The position numbers and the translations under genes were made by a program. A stretch of 64,000 nt of DNA. Origin: Bubalus kerabau (taxonomy: Eukaryota; Chordata; Mammalia; Artiodactyla; Bovidae). Each line of letters starts with the position of its first letter. Within the stretch, counting starts at the first letter, position 1. The notes under the pieces are model-generated. The model saw only the letters and a list, made by a program, of their open reading frames with translations. It was not told where the DNA came from and did not search any database. The stretch lies in NCBI RefSeq assembly GCF_029407905.1, contig NC_073628.1, forward strand, positions 45,963,501 to 46,027,500, written 5' to 3'. Below are positions 43,861 through 54,740 of this stretch, piece after piece.

Positions 43861-44273
43861 GACCTTTTAACTGCCATCTAATAATTACATGGTAAACAGT
43901 CACCCACAGCCGTGTTTGCTTCATTGCTTTGTTCCCCATAGTTGAAGAGACTTCCTGAGTCAAATTAAAAATATTTCTTAATAAACATAAATGCTAATTA
44001 ATTATGACTGTAGAGCTAGCACTTTGTGTAAGAAACCTTGAAGTTGGAATGAAAGTTAATGCTTCATTGTAACTAGCGACTTGCATAGATCCAGGGATCC
44101 TTTTTGATCTACAGTATTATATTTCTGCTGCAAGTCATCTAAATTATAAACTTTTGAAAAGTACTCAACCATGAAATACAACCTCATAAAATCATTGTGT
44201 GTAACCCTGTGAGGCTATGTACTTCATAGTTCCAGAAGAAAGCTGCATCAGGAGAGTGAATTGGAATATAGCT

Positions 44274-44294
44274 GGGGGGTGGGGGGTGGCGGGG
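44274..44294 (+). other. Potential G-quadruplex, coding strand
   Basis: G6-T-G6-T-GG-C-G4 on the plus strand. The two G6 tracts and the G4 tract can supply four G3 stacks with short loops. It would be present in the TYR pre-mRNA. Confidence 0.55.
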
Positions 44295-44829
44295 AATGTT
44301 ATCAACTGTCCCTTCTCTTTGATCTTTACATGCATCAATGTACATTTTTCTATCTTCTGTTTGGTTTTTTCCTCCAGTCATATCCCTGAAACTCTATGAA
44401 ATGTTAAAATAGGTTAGAGAAGCACTTAAAATTAAATAAATTCAATGTACTCTGTTCTAAAATTTTAACCATGTATTTTTTCACATTTTAGACTCCAACA
44501 GACATGATAAAATGTAACATTTATAGCCCAGCTTCCTAGAAAGGAGTGTAATGAATTAGATAATGCATGTGAAAACGCCTACCTAGTGCCTGCTTTGTAG
44601 TAGTTGCTCAATTTTTTAAAACATCATTTTTATGGGTACACATTGGAGCAGTTATCAGTATGAAAATATTTCAAGGTAGAAGTTCATGATGTGGAATTTT
44701 AAATACAGAAGCATTTTTAGACTGTCACAATATAGGAGGAAAATATTTTAGGTGAAGAAAATAATATATTCAGAGGCAAAGTTTTTTAAGTGTGAGTTCA
44801 AGTTTAGAGGTTAGAGAGCAATTTTGCCT

Positions 44830-45010
44830 AAATCATTGAATTTCAACCCTGTTTGCATATTAGAACCACCTGGGGTGTTTTTAAAACTCCAGGTGCCTAA
44901 GCCCCACTCTGTACCAATTAAATCTGAATCTCCAGGGCTCAGAGATAGGCATCAATATTAAAAAAACAAGCGAACAAACACAAAAACTCTCCAGAGTGCT
45001 GTTGGGGAAG
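44830..45010 (+). repeat. MER5-like hAT DNA-transposon relic
   Basis: GCATATTAGAACCACCTGGGG, TTTTTAAAACTCCAGGTGCC, AAGCCCCACTCTGTACC, AATTAAATCTGAATCTCCAGG and AGAGATAGGCATCAATATT follow MER5 order. Confidence 0.65.
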
Positions 45011-45394
45011 AAACGAAAGAGAAAGACAGATGGAGTGACAAGCTGAAGTTTCCTATTGTTATCAGCCTGAAACTGTGTTTATTAATTTCCCATAGGAATG
45101 TAGCACGCAGACTTGAAGGCATAACAAAGAGTAATTTGGGCAACTGTCACTGCCCTTCACAAAGAACTTTGAGCCATTTTGGCATCTGTGACTGCTAACA
45201 AGGTCCCTGCTGGCTTATTAGACTTTCCATCCGTGGGGAACCCTTGGACAAGAGAGAGGCAATAATGCATTCTGCACCTTGCTGAGGATAGTCAACGGAT
45301 GAGAATAGCAAGTCACTAAACTCATCTCATAGTGCATAATAAAAGGTTCTCAAGGTGTGTCAGCAAGTCAGTATGAACACTACCCCGGTTTAGT

Positions 45395-45590
45395 GTGCAG
45401 AAAAGAGCATGGCATTTGAAATCAGTCAGAGCCATAGTCAATTCCTTGATTGCCTTGGTTTCTAGCTTGAATTTAAGTGTGTTTTTTAACTTCCATTAAG
45501 TCTTCTCATCTGAAAACTTGGGACAGTGATAATATTCACCCCTGGGATTCAAATGAGATCATGTACATGAAAGATATTTGAGAAGTTTGA
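45395..45590 (+). repeat. MIR SINE relic
   Basis: Forward MIR-like text: AAGAGCATGGCATTTGAAAT, TCTTCTCATCTGAAAACTTG, ATTCAAATGAGATCATGTAC. Confidence 0.55.
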
Positions 45591-45924
45591 TCTATAGACT
45601 AGAATTCCTCTTGGACTCACTCTTCCAAAAGGGAATAAAATCTTGGCAAAAGAAACTACTGATGTTGGTGTTATTTTTTCTATTTTTTCAAGTTGATTCA
45701 CCAGCCAAAAAATGAATTGTGTGAAGAAGTAAAATAGAAAATAAATTATTCACATTTTATATTGTTTACAACCATGACATTCTCTTTATTTGGTCACTTA
45801 ACAAGTAGGCGCATAGAGCTCTTTAAAGGTCCCTTGTAGATTTTATGGAGAGCACTGTTCTTTTTCCTCCTCCCAATCTTTACAGGATGGTATCAGTGAA
45901 GAATTGAGAAGTATTTTTTAAGGC

Positions 45925-46440
45925 TTTTTAAAAAATTGATATATAGTTACTGTACAATATTATATAAGTTACGGGTGTACAACATACTGATTCACAATTT
46001 TCAAAGATTATCTTTCATTTATAGTTATTATAAAGTATTGGCTATATTCCCTGTCTTGTACAATATATCCTTGTAGCTCATTTTACACCTAATAGTTCAT
46101 ACTTATTCACCTATCCCTATACCAGCCCTGCCCCCCTTCTCTCCTCACTGATGGTTTTTAAATTCTTCTCCATATATGTGAGTCTGCTCCTTTTTTGCTA
46201 TACTCACTACTTTGGTATATTTTTTAGATTCCACATATAAGTGATATTATACAGCATTTGGCTTTCTTTATCTGACTTATTTCACTTAGCATAATGCTCT
46301 CCAAGTCCATCCATGTTGCTGCAAATGGCAAAAGTTCTCTCATTTTTAGGGCTGGAATAGTATTCCATTGTATGTCTACAAACACACACATATATACATT
46401 GTACATATCTGCATATAGATATACATATATATATGTTGAG
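45925..46440 (-). mobile_element. L1 3' region, reverse
   Basis: Reverse L1 text: AAAAATTGATATATAGTTAC, ATTTTTTAGATTCCACATAT, GACTTATTTCACTTAGCATA, GTCCATCCATGTTGCTGCAA and GAATAGTATTCCATTGTATG. 5'-truncated, with CA/TA simple repeats at its right end. Confidence 0.8.
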
Positions 46441-46924
46441 AAATATTTTACATTTTCTTTTAAATACAAATATGTTCAAGGTTCTGTTTCTGACTATGGA
46501 AAATCAAAGCAAAGTCTTTGGTTTCTGTTTCTGAGGACTTTCCAGTCCTATTTTAAGACATTAGATACACAGAGTCCGTTTAAAATTGTTAATATAATCA
46601 GATTGTCTGTATTAACAATTTGGTATTTATCACAAAGAGGTTGGGTGTTTGTCCAACCTATACCTTTGAACTATTTCTGAGCACATAACACAATATATTC
46701 TGGCAAACCCCACGCGCTTCTCATTCAAATACCCTTCATAAGAACATTGGAGACTTTCCTAGATGCATCATCTGGCAAGTTAGCAAAAAAAAAATGAGTA
46801 GAGAAACTCTAGCCTAGCTGAAAACATGCTTAGAATAGCAATCTAGTTTTCAGGATCACCCTGACGCATCTATTGTTGGCTGAGGGCAAGCAGGCAGGCT
46901 TTTGTAGAGAAATCGAGTTTAGGA

Positions 46925-47110
46925 GGGGTTTCCCAAGTGGTGCTAGAAAGAATCTGCGGCCAGTGCAGGAGGTGGAAGAGACATGGGTCTCATCCCTGGG
47001 TCAGGAAGATCCCCTGGAGAAGGAAATGGCAACCCACTCCAGTACTCTTGCCTGGTAAATCCCAGGGACAGAGGAGCCTGGCGGGCTACAGATCATGGGG
47101 TCATGAGTCA
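46925..47110 (+). mobile_element. Bov-tA SINE
   Basis: Diverged head (GGTGCTAGAAAGAATCTGCG, GTCTCATCCCTGGGTCAGG) with a near-consensus Bov-A body (GGAGAAGGAAATGGCAACCC, GCCTGGCGGGCTACAG). The tail is eroded. Confidence 0.87.
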
Positions 47111-47349
47111 AAAAGTGTCTGGTGCTGGGATGGATCCTTAAGGTGGAAATTTGTGGCAAAAGCAGCTTTTCTGCAGTTGGAGTGGCCCATATTCTTGGTT
47201 ATCAGCTCTCTGGATAGGCACCGATTTCTCAGATGCAGCAAACTTACAAAAATGATAGGTGCTATTCAGGAAGCATTTGTCTTGTGCTAGATTCTATACT
47301 AATTGTAGCACACTTGCTATAAAAGTGAGAGAAATTGTTTGATAAATAG

Positions 47350-47985
47350 ACAAATAGATGGGGAAACAATGGAAACAGTGAGAGACTTTAGTGTTTGGGC
47401 TCCAAAATCGCTGCAGATGGTGACTGCAGCCATGAAATTAAAAAACGCTTGCTTCTTGGAAGAAAAGCTATGACCAACCCAAATAGCATATTCAAAAGTA
47501 GAGATACTACTTTGCCAACAATGGTCTGTCTAGTCAAAGCTATGGCTTTTCCAGTAGTCATGTATGGATGTGAGAGTTGGACTATAAAGAAAGCTGAGCA
47601 CCAAACAACTGATGCTTTTGAACTGTGGTGTTGGAGAAGACTCCTGAGAGTCCCTTGGACTGCAAGGAGATCCAACCAGTCCATCCTAAAAGAAATCAGT
47701 CCTGAATATTCATTGGAAGGACTGATGCTGAAACTGAAACTCCAATACTTTGGCCACCTGATGCGAAGAATTGACTCACTTGAAAAGACCCTGATGCTCA
47801 GAAAGATTGAAGGCAAGAGAAGAAAGGGACAACAGAGGATGAGATGGTTGGATGGCATCACCGACTCAATGGACATGAGTTTGAGTCCGAGAGCTGGTGA
47901 TGGACAGGGAGCCCTGGTGTGCTGCAGTCCATGGGGTTGCAAAGAGTCAGACAGGATTTAGTGGCTGAACTGACTGACTAAGGGT
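47350..47985 (+). mobile_element. BovB LINE, 5'-truncated
   Basis: Starts near GATGGGGAAACAATGGAAAC. A 188-codon plus frame (47395-47961) encodes the reverse-transcriptase C-terminal region from DGDCSHEIKKRLLLGRKAM to the basic GKRRKGQQRMRW patch. The frame changes near its end. No catalytic region is present. The 3' end is the usual CTGAACTGACTGACT. Confidence 0.93.
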
Positions 47986-47994
47986 ATGAGAGAT

Positions 47995-48125
47995 GGGTAT
48001 TAATTATTCCCTCTTTTACCAGTGAAGAAAACAAGGCTCACAAAACATAACATGAGAAAAGTAATACTTTCAGTAAGAAACGTAGAATTTAAACCCAGTT
48101 TGGTCTTCTCTAAATTTCTTTTCTC
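47995..48125 (-). repeat. MIR SINE relic
   Basis: Reverse MIR text: ATTATTCCCTCTTTTACCAG, TGAAGAAAACAAGGCTCAC and GAATTTAAACCCAGTTTGG. Confidence 0.55.
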
Positions 48126-48147
48126 TACAAACAGTATCTTCAAATTG

Positions 48148-48149
<2 letters not shown>

Positions 48150-48187
<38 letters not shown>
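48150..48187. repeat. Poly(A) run, 38 nt
   Basis: An uninterrupted A38. There is no clear LINE or SINE end directly upstream, so it may be a grown A-tract or the last trace of a retrotransposed tail. Its length may be unreliable in an assembly. Confidence 0.9.
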
Positions 48188-48188
<1 letters not shown>

Positions 48189-48764
48189 ACCACTACAGGT
48201 TCACTAAGACACTTTAAAGGGTACCTGGCAGAGAGTTTTAAGAAAATTTATTTCCAGATCTTTCTCCCAAATATAATTTACTAAAATGAGTCTGAATGAA
48301 AAATCTCCTGAGATTCTTCTTTACCACATACCCTTGCATAATCTCCCTTCAACTTTTCAGAAGAAAGGCGTACCTCTAGCCTATATCCCTACTTATCACA
48401 GTACACTCCCAGAAGGGGTAAAATCATACGAGGTACTAAACCAGCAGAGAACTCAGAATATTGATGCCAGTGTTGCTGGAATGAATGGCTCTAACGAAAA
48501 GTAGCGAGTATCTTGGAAGTTAAGCGCTTTGTAAACAAAAGCACTTATAGCTACTTTCATCAAAGAATTTTTGTTTGAGTTGTCACTGATGGATTAGATT
48601 ATTTTCATGCTGAATCAGCTATGTCATTTTTGGCATATACTAAAAAAAGACTTTAAGTAATTAAGTGAAACTCCTATAAAAATCTTTTTATTACCATCTA
48701 GTTTTTTATGAGAATAAAGTTTTCAGGACTAATGGTTTTTTGTTGTTGTTTGTTTTCTTTTTTT
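48188..48764. other. Unassigned intron sequence
   Basis: No gene or repeat recognised. A short open frame at 48286-48504 has no known relatives by eye and no promoter or splice evidence. Confidence 0.35.
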
Positions 48765-49260
48765 ATTTGATTTTATTTTTTAACTTTACAATATTGTATT
48801 GGTTTTGCCATATATCAACATGAATCTGCCACAGGTATACACGTGTTCCCCATCCTGAACCCTCCTCCCTCCTCCCTCCCCGTACCATCCCTCTGGGTCG
48901 TCTCAGTGCACCAGCCCCAAGTATCCAGTATAGTGCATCGAACCTGGACTGGTGACTCGTTTCATATATGATATTATACATGTTTCAATGCCATTCTCCC
49001 AAATCATTCCACCCTCTCCCTCTCCGACAGAGTCCAAAAGACTGTTTTATACATCAGTGTCTCTTTTGCTGTCTCGTATACAGGGTTATTGTTACCATCT
49101 TTCTAAATTCCATATATATGCGTTAGTATACTGTATTGGTGTTTTTCTTTCTGGCTTACTTCACTCTGTGTAATAGGCTCCAGTTTCATCCACCTCATTA
49201 GAACTGATTCAAATGTATTCTTGTTAATGGCTGAGTAATATGCTGAGCCTTATTCTTTCT
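48765..49260 (-). mobile_element. Young bovine-type L1 3' end, reverse
   Basis: Near-consensus L1-BT 3' region: CAATATTGTATTGGTTTTGCC, ATCAACATGAATCTGCCACA, ACACGTGTTCCCCATCC, GAACCTGGACTGGTGACTCG and CTTCACTCTGTGTAATAGGC. The T-rich stretch at about 48739-48780 is the poly(A) tail in reverse. Little divergence suggests recent insertion. Confidence 0.88.
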
Positions 49261-49315
49261 AGCAACGACTATTGTAGGGTATTGTAGATATCTGCAATAA
49301 TTTTTAACTAATGGA

Positions 49316-49656
49316 TGTTAGTCACTCAGTCGTGTCTGACTCTTTACAACCCCATGGACTGCACCCCACCAGGCTCCTCTGTCCATGGGATTCTCCAGGC
49401 AAGAATACTGGAGAGGGTGAGTGAGTGAGTGAAGTCGCTCAGTCGTGTCCGACTCTTTGCGACCCCATAGACTATAGCCTACCAGGCTCCTCCGTCCATG
49501 GGATTTTCCAGGCAAGAGTGCTGGAGTGGGTTGCCATTTCCTTCTCCAACTGGAGTGGGTAGCCATCCCTTTTCCAAAGGATCTTTCCAACCCAGGGATT
49601 GAGCCTGATCTCCTGCATTGCGGGCAGATCCTTTACTGTCTGATCCACCAGGGAAG
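49316..49656 (-). mobile_element. Bov-tA SINE, reverse, split by a Bov-A
   Basis: Reverse Bov-A body to AAGAATACTGGAGAGGGT (49418) resumes after the nested element with AGCCATCCCTTTTCCAAAGG. It ends in the reverse head (GATCCTTTACTGTCTGATCC, ACCAGGGAAG). Confidence 0.85.
49419..49548 (-). mobile_element. Bov-A SINE nested in a Bov-tA
   Basis: GAGTGAGTGAGTGAAGTCGC, AGTCGTGTCCGACTCTTTGC, GGATTTTCCAGGCAAGAGTG and TTTCCTTCTCCA form a complete reverse Bov-A monomer. The flanking repeat ACTGGAGAGGGT (49407-49418) and ACTGGAGTGGGT (49549-49560) is a 12-bp duplication with one mismatch. Confidence 0.87.
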
Positions 49657-50344
49657 ACCTTTTAAATAACAATCTTCCATAAATATTGTTAATAAATGAA
49701 TTTTCAATAAAACTTTACTTTTTACATTTAATAACTTATGTTGTAAAATATTTAGTGTTACATCATTCTAATAAAATATGTATTACTAAAATTTTTAATG
49801 ACAATCTAGATTATATTGTCACATGAAGTTTTTAAAAGGTAATTTTAACTTTTATACCTAGTTTTGTTTCAGAAAAGTATGATAGGCTGATGAATTTTTA
49901 AAAAATATTTCAAGCATAATATATAATATTTTGGCATACTCCTGTGGGAAAACAGAACAAGAACATTAGATCTGGTGAAAAAAAGGAAATCCTATAAAAT
50001 TTCAGACTATAATAGAAGAGTTTGTTTAGGTACTTTTGATATGGATGATGGCAAATAACAAATCATTACACTGGATACATTTTTATAAAGTGATTTCAAA
50101 TTTTTATTTTAAAATTTATACTATTTGCAATATCTACCCCTGAATTTTTTCCTCTAAAACTATTTGCAATTATAATTAAAGCAATTTAGAAGCTACTTAA
50201 AATATGTGAGAGCATACATAAAAGATGGTTTTAAAGCTTTCATTTTGTTCTACTCAAAGATAAAAGCTTAAAGACCATTGCTCTACAAAAATTCCCCCCA
50301 TGATATATGACTTATTACTAATAGGAAAAGCAATAAACCAATGC

Positions 50345-50570
50345 ATTTAAGAGCTTAAGTTCTGGAATAAAACAGGTTTGTGTTCCAACCTTAGCTTCTG
50401 TTATTTGCTTTTTAATCTTAGACAGTTTGCTTAAACTCTCTAAACTGCTTTATCCAAATCTACATAACAGAGATTATGAAGATATCTAATTTTTAGAATC
50501 ATTCTGAAGGTTACATGAAAATAATCATGTTAAGCTTTTAGAAAAATACCTGCACATATTAAGAACCATG
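50345..50570 (+). repeat. MIR SINE relic
   Basis: Forward MIR: TTAAGAGCTTAAGTTCTGG, GGTTTGTGTTCCAACCTTAG, CTTAGACAGTTTGCTTAAAC and TTCTGAAGGTTACATGAAAA. Confidence 0.7.
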
Positions 50571-50581
50571 TATATACAATC

Positions 50582-50806
50582 TTGGGCTTCTCAGGTTGCG
50601 CTCATTGTAAAGAATCCACCTGCCAATGCAGGAGAAGCAAGAAACGTGGATTTGATCCCTGGGTCAGGAAGATCCCCTGGAGAAGAAATGGCAACCCACT
50701 CCAGTATTCTTTCCTGGAAAATCCCATAGACAGAGGAGCCTGGTGGGCTACAGTCCATGGTCCTCAAAGAGTCAGATATGACTGAGCAACTGAGCACACA
50801 CACACA
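50582..50806 (+). mobile_element. Bov-tA SINE
   Basis: Head (CTCATTGTAAAGAATCCACC, GGATTTGATCCCTGGGTCAGG) and Bov-A body ending GATATGACTGAGCAACTGAG with an ACACAC tail. Flanks TATACAATC (50573-50581) and TACACAATC (50807-50815) are a 9-bp target repeat with one mismatch. Confidence 0.92.
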
Positions 50807-51354
50807 TACACAATCATAAAAGTTGTCATACACAAGCGATGTCAGAGGGGAGAAAGAAGTGTGTGGTCTTGGGCTAAGCTTCTGGAGGTAGCTGGGCTTG
50901 ATACTGTCTCTGAGAATGAGTTTAAAAGCTCAAAAGGAGGAGACAAAAACATCAGCTGAAGGGGCAGAGATAGTCAGTCACAACGGTAGGAGAACACAAA
51001 GCATTGAACTCAAAAGTCAAGAGCTGCACTTTAAAAATGGAGCTGACAACAAAATAATCCTAATTGTTTGAAAGGAAGCTAGTTTCCTTCTGCCTCCTAT
51101 TGTCTGCACTGTTTCTATCCTACCTTTTAAAATAAAATTATAACCTCATAGTTTCTGTTTTCCTGATAAGGCTACATTTTGAAATTCAATATATCCTTGG
51201 CATTTTCCTTTAGCTTGGTTCTGATTTAAGGTTTAACTCTATTCCTCCCACTTTTTTTAATTTAAAACTGAGTTCTACTTTTGTTTTGTGTTTTCCCTGA
51301 ATGGACACTGAAATAATATCATACTTCACCTATTCCCTGGTAATGTATGGGAGA

Positions 51355-51570
51355 GAACACAGAATATCAAGAGCGCAGATGTTGCCATCTAACTGATATG
51401 GGTTAAAATACCAACTCTGCTACTACCTGTGCAAGCTTGGAAAACTCAGGACTTTTCTGAGCTTCATTTTTCTCTTCTTTCCAGTGGGGATAATTTCTAA
51501 TCAGTAGAGCTACTGCAAAGACTGAAGGACTTATGTCACAGAAAGCATTTAGCTCAATTAACATACAGGA
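51355..51570 (+). repeat. MIR SINE relic
   Basis: Forward MIR: GGGTTAAAATACCAACTCTG, CTACTACCTGTGCAAGCTTGG and CTTCTTTCCAGTGGGGATAA. Confidence 0.65.
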
Positions 51571-52197
51571 AAAAATAACTTATCATAATTATTATTCCTG
51601 GTGCAATGAATAGAGCCATTTAATGGAGTCCTGATTAACTTTGAAATATTTTGCAAAATGAAACACATTACCCGAAGTCCTCCAGACTGTCAAAGATGAA
51701 TTGTAATGTCAATGGTCATAAGTTTTAATTTTTCTCTGGAATCAGAAATAAAAAGTAAAAGTAACCACCAGAACTGGAAAGCAAGAGGACACATAACAGC
51801 TGGAAAGATCTGTTTTTAAGTGCTGGTACAGACTGAAGTGAGAGTGACTATGCTGATTATTGCAAAAAGGTCTTACTACTTTTTAGGATCTAAAGGAGGA
51901 ATAGTAGGCAGAAGCAACAGGATGAAACAGACTGGCTTAGCCAATTCCATCTGGCTAATCAGTCCATTGTGACCAGATTAACACCATTCAACTCTACAAA
52001 GATTTACTAAATGCTCACTGGGTATCTAGAATATGAACAATCCCAATACAGAATGCATTTTATGATTGACTTCATTGTTTTGAATCATGCAATTATTTTT
52101 CAAGTGTAGTTGTAAACCAAATGAGAAACTCACTTAGATTTTCAATCATTAAAACAAACTACTTTTTTTTTTTTCCCAATTTTCTTTTTGCCAACAG

Positions 52198-52345
52198 GAT
52201 TTGCTGATCCACTTACTGGGATAGCAGATGCCTCTCAAAGCAGTATGCACAATGCCTTGCACATCTACATGAATGGAACAATGTCCCAGGTACCAGGATC
52301 TGCCAATGATCCCATCTTCCTTCTTCATCACGCGTTTGTTGACAG
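52198..52345 (+). CDS. TYR: Tyrosinase, exon 3 (codons 346-395, partial)
   Basis: 148 nt, the human exon 3 length. The acceptor is strong: an eleven-T run, then cccaattttctttttgccaacag. The first two bases complete Gly346 and the reading continues FADPLTGIADAS. The exon carries the CuB ligands H363 (52248-52250) and H367 (52260-52262) in MHNALHIYMNG and H390 (52329-52331) in FLLHHAF. Sequon N371 (52272-52274) is kept. It ends after the second base of codon 395. The donor GTTGGT at 52346 is weak, lacking the usual purine-A-G at +3 to +5. Exons 4-5 are outside the window. Confidence 0.98.
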
Positions 52346-52389
52346 GTTGGTTGGCACTTCATAAATTACATGCTTATTGGTTTTAAATG

Positions 52390-52812
52390 TAGTGGATGTC
52401 AAGAAGATGTACAAAAAGCCAACAGGTCCATAAAAAGATGCTCAGCATCACTAGTCATTAGAGAACTGCAAATTAAAACCAAAATGAAACAGTACTTCTT
52501 GCTTGTTAGAATGGCCATCAACAAAAAGACGAGAGATAGATGCGGAGAAAGGGGATGTGGAGAAAGGGGAATCCTTGTGCAGTGTTGGTGAAATTTGTAA
52601 ATTGATATAGCCATTATGGAAAATGCTATGGAGGATCCTCAAAAAATTAAAAATACAACCGCCATATGATCCAGCAGTCCCAATTCTGGGAACATATCCA
52701 AAGAAAACAAAACACTTAACTCGAAAAGGGCACTCCTACCTTCATAGCAGCATTATTTACAATAACCAGGATGTGGACACAACATAAGGGTCCATCAATG
52801 GATGAGTGGTTG
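52390..52812 (+). mobile_element. L1 ORF2 3' fragment close to exon 3
   Basis: L1 ORF2-type text begins 44 bp after the exon 3 donor: GATGCTCAGCATCACTAGTC, GAATGGCCATCAACAAAAAG, GATATAGCCATTATGGAAAA, CATATGATCCAGCAGTCCC and TTTACAATAACCAGGATGTG. Within it, a 16-bp GATG(C/T)GGAGAAAGGGG motif is duplicated at about 52538-52570. Sense orientation with TYR. Heavily mutated and inactive. Confidence 0.82.
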
Positions 52813-53099
52813 AAGAAGTTGTCACCATCTCCATCTCACTCATGTTCCCAAGAACATGGATATAGTATCAAATAAGTAAGTGGAAGGTTATTAAGCAGAT
52901 TTTATTGCTTTCTTGGCAACTTTAATATTATAAGAATTAAGTAATATCCCATATCAAGTTTTATTCAGAGATCAGTTTCCAAGAAAGTATATAAGTACCA
53001 AAATTATGATAGCAAATAACATCAAAACCACAAAACCCAGACATCAAGCAGAAGGAAGAGTGTTGGGAAGAATATCCTACCAGAACAGATTAAACTCTG

Positions 53100-53251
53100 T
53101 TTGCTACTGTTGTTCAGTCACTCAGTCTTGTATGACTCTTTGCGACCCGAGGGACTGCAGCATGCCAGGCTTCCTTGTCTTTCACTGTCTCTGGGATTTT
53201 GCTCAAACTCATGTTCCTTGAGTCAATAATGCCTCCCACCATCTCATCCTG
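53100..53251 (-). mobile_element. BovB LINE, 150-bp 3' end, reverse
   Basis: GTTCAGTCACTCAGTCTTG, GACTGCAGCATGCCAGGC, CTTTCACTGTCTCTGGGATT and CCACCATCTCATCCTG are the BovB 3' end in reverse. Severely truncated. Confidence 0.85.
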
Positions 53252-53369
53252 ATTACTGACTCATTTTTATGTCATATTATCTTTGTGAATTTGGGGCATT
53301 TTTTTGATCTTTGGTACCATCCTGTGAACTTTTAAGAAACCTAAATTTCCTAGATCTCTTGATGCCCCA

Positions 53370-53587
53370 GGCAAGAAACATGCGAACTATGGCTTTTAGG
53401 CCATATCTGTCCCTTACCTTATTCATAAATAAGATATAATTGGAACACAACCACAATCATTCATCTACATATTGTCTATGGCTGTTTCCGTGCTAAAATG
53501 GCAGAGTTGAAACAAGACTATATGGCCCACAAAGTAGAAAAGATCTAGTTTCTGGTCATTTACAAAAAAAACATTTCTTGACTCCTG
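53370..53587 (-). repeat. Old DNA-transposon-like relic
   Basis: CTTTTAGGCCATATCTGTCC, TTGGAACACAACCACAATCA, ATTGTCTATGGCTGTTTCCG and GGCAGAGTTGAAACAAGAC match a common mammalian interspersed repeat that I believe is hAT-related. Family not certain, orientation guessed. Confidence 0.4.
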
Positions 53588-53814
53588 CCAACCACCGAAT
53601 TCCATGTTTATAAGCCAGGTGAGAGAAAATGGTTGATCTTTATCTAGCCCTCTTTGATCTATATTTATAGAAAATACTATAATTTAATTCAACGTTTGGA
53701 GGCATGTTTAATGGAGGTAAAGCTATTAGGAAGATATACAACATTTAGAAGCCTCTCCCACCTATGAAAACTAAAATTTTCTTCTTTCTTAGAATTATTT
53801 GTTAATCCTATCTT

Positions 53815-53955
53815 ATGGCTTCTCAGTTGTGTCCAACTCTTTGTGACCCCATGGACTGCAGCATGCCAGGCTTCCCTGTCCTTCCTCATCTCCTACAATT
53901 TGCTCAAACTCATGTCCATTGAAACAGTGATGTCATCCAATCATCTCCTCTGAAA
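53815..53955 (-). mobile_element. BovB LINE, 140-bp 3' end, reverse
   Basis: GCTTCTCAGTTGTGTCCAAC, GGACTGCAGCATGCCAGG, CTACAATTTGCTCAAACTC and GTGATGTCATCCAATCATC are a reverse BovB end. Confidence 0.85.
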
Positions 53956-54059
53956 AGCATCTTTATAAAGAAAGATAGAGACCTGTGGATTGCTGCAACA
54001 TCTGAGCCGTCCTCTTAGTTCTCGGCATACAGATGCATTATCCAATCAGATGGTCTATT

Positions 54060-54740
54060 TACTACTGTTCAATTATTCACAAACATATTTGTTGAATGCC
54101 TACTGTGTGCTGAATACATTTGCCTGAATGTTCCACACTCATTACTGCTGTTATGCATTGCTTTTACCAGTCTCCAAATCTGGAACATATTTTCCATGAC
54201 TAAACTATTTTCTATACAATCTTCAAGACTATTTTCAATTTTTAGCTCTTCCATGATGAATGACCAGACCATGACTGTCTAAAACCATTTCTCCCATCCA
54301 AAGGCATGTTGGACCCAGCCGCAAATCACTAGCAAGGTTGAATTATGTACATATTTTCACAACTTTGCATTCGGTGATCTCAAGCGTAGCTAGAAACCAG
54401 TGTTGGTAGGAGTATTTACATCAGGAAGCTGGCAAATGCTACAAATCAAGGCTTTCACTCAGAGAGCTGGTTGTTAAAATAATGGCCAGCATAATCCTGC
54501 TCCTATCTGTTAACTCACATCACTTTCTCTACTTCTTATTTTGAACACATCATTTATATCATTCTTATTGATTGTGTGCTTTTCTTATTGATTGTGCTTT
54601 GTCTCTACCACTAATCTCTGAGCTACTATGGCAGGACCCACGTCTTGAATTATATCTGTTGTTTTTGTTTTTCCCCACAACATTTTGTCTACTTTGTAAT
54701 TAGAAGATCTGTAATAAATTTGTATAAAATAAATAAATAA
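54060..54740. repeat. L2-like relics with unassigned sequence
   Basis: Two weak L2-type patches: about 54060-54130 (reverse, TTGTTGAATGCCTACTGTGTG) and about 54610-54740 (forward, GGCAGGACCCACGTCTTG, AATAAATTTGTATAAAATAAA). The rest is unassigned. Confidence 0.35.

Larger units (their letters stand above)
16731..52197 (+). other. TYR: TYR intron 2 (35,467 bp)
   Basis: Bounded by gtaaac at 16731 and ccaacag ending at 52197. More than half is recognised repeat, listed separately. Stretches without a recognised element include about 16731-17814, 24743-25269, 27127-27536, 28956-31019, 35098-36159, 39591-40465, 41542-43227, 43875-44829, 46441-46924, 49657-50344 and 51571-52197. These are AT-rich and hold no supportable gene. 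A 19-base A-run lies at 35913-35931. Confidence 0.95.
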
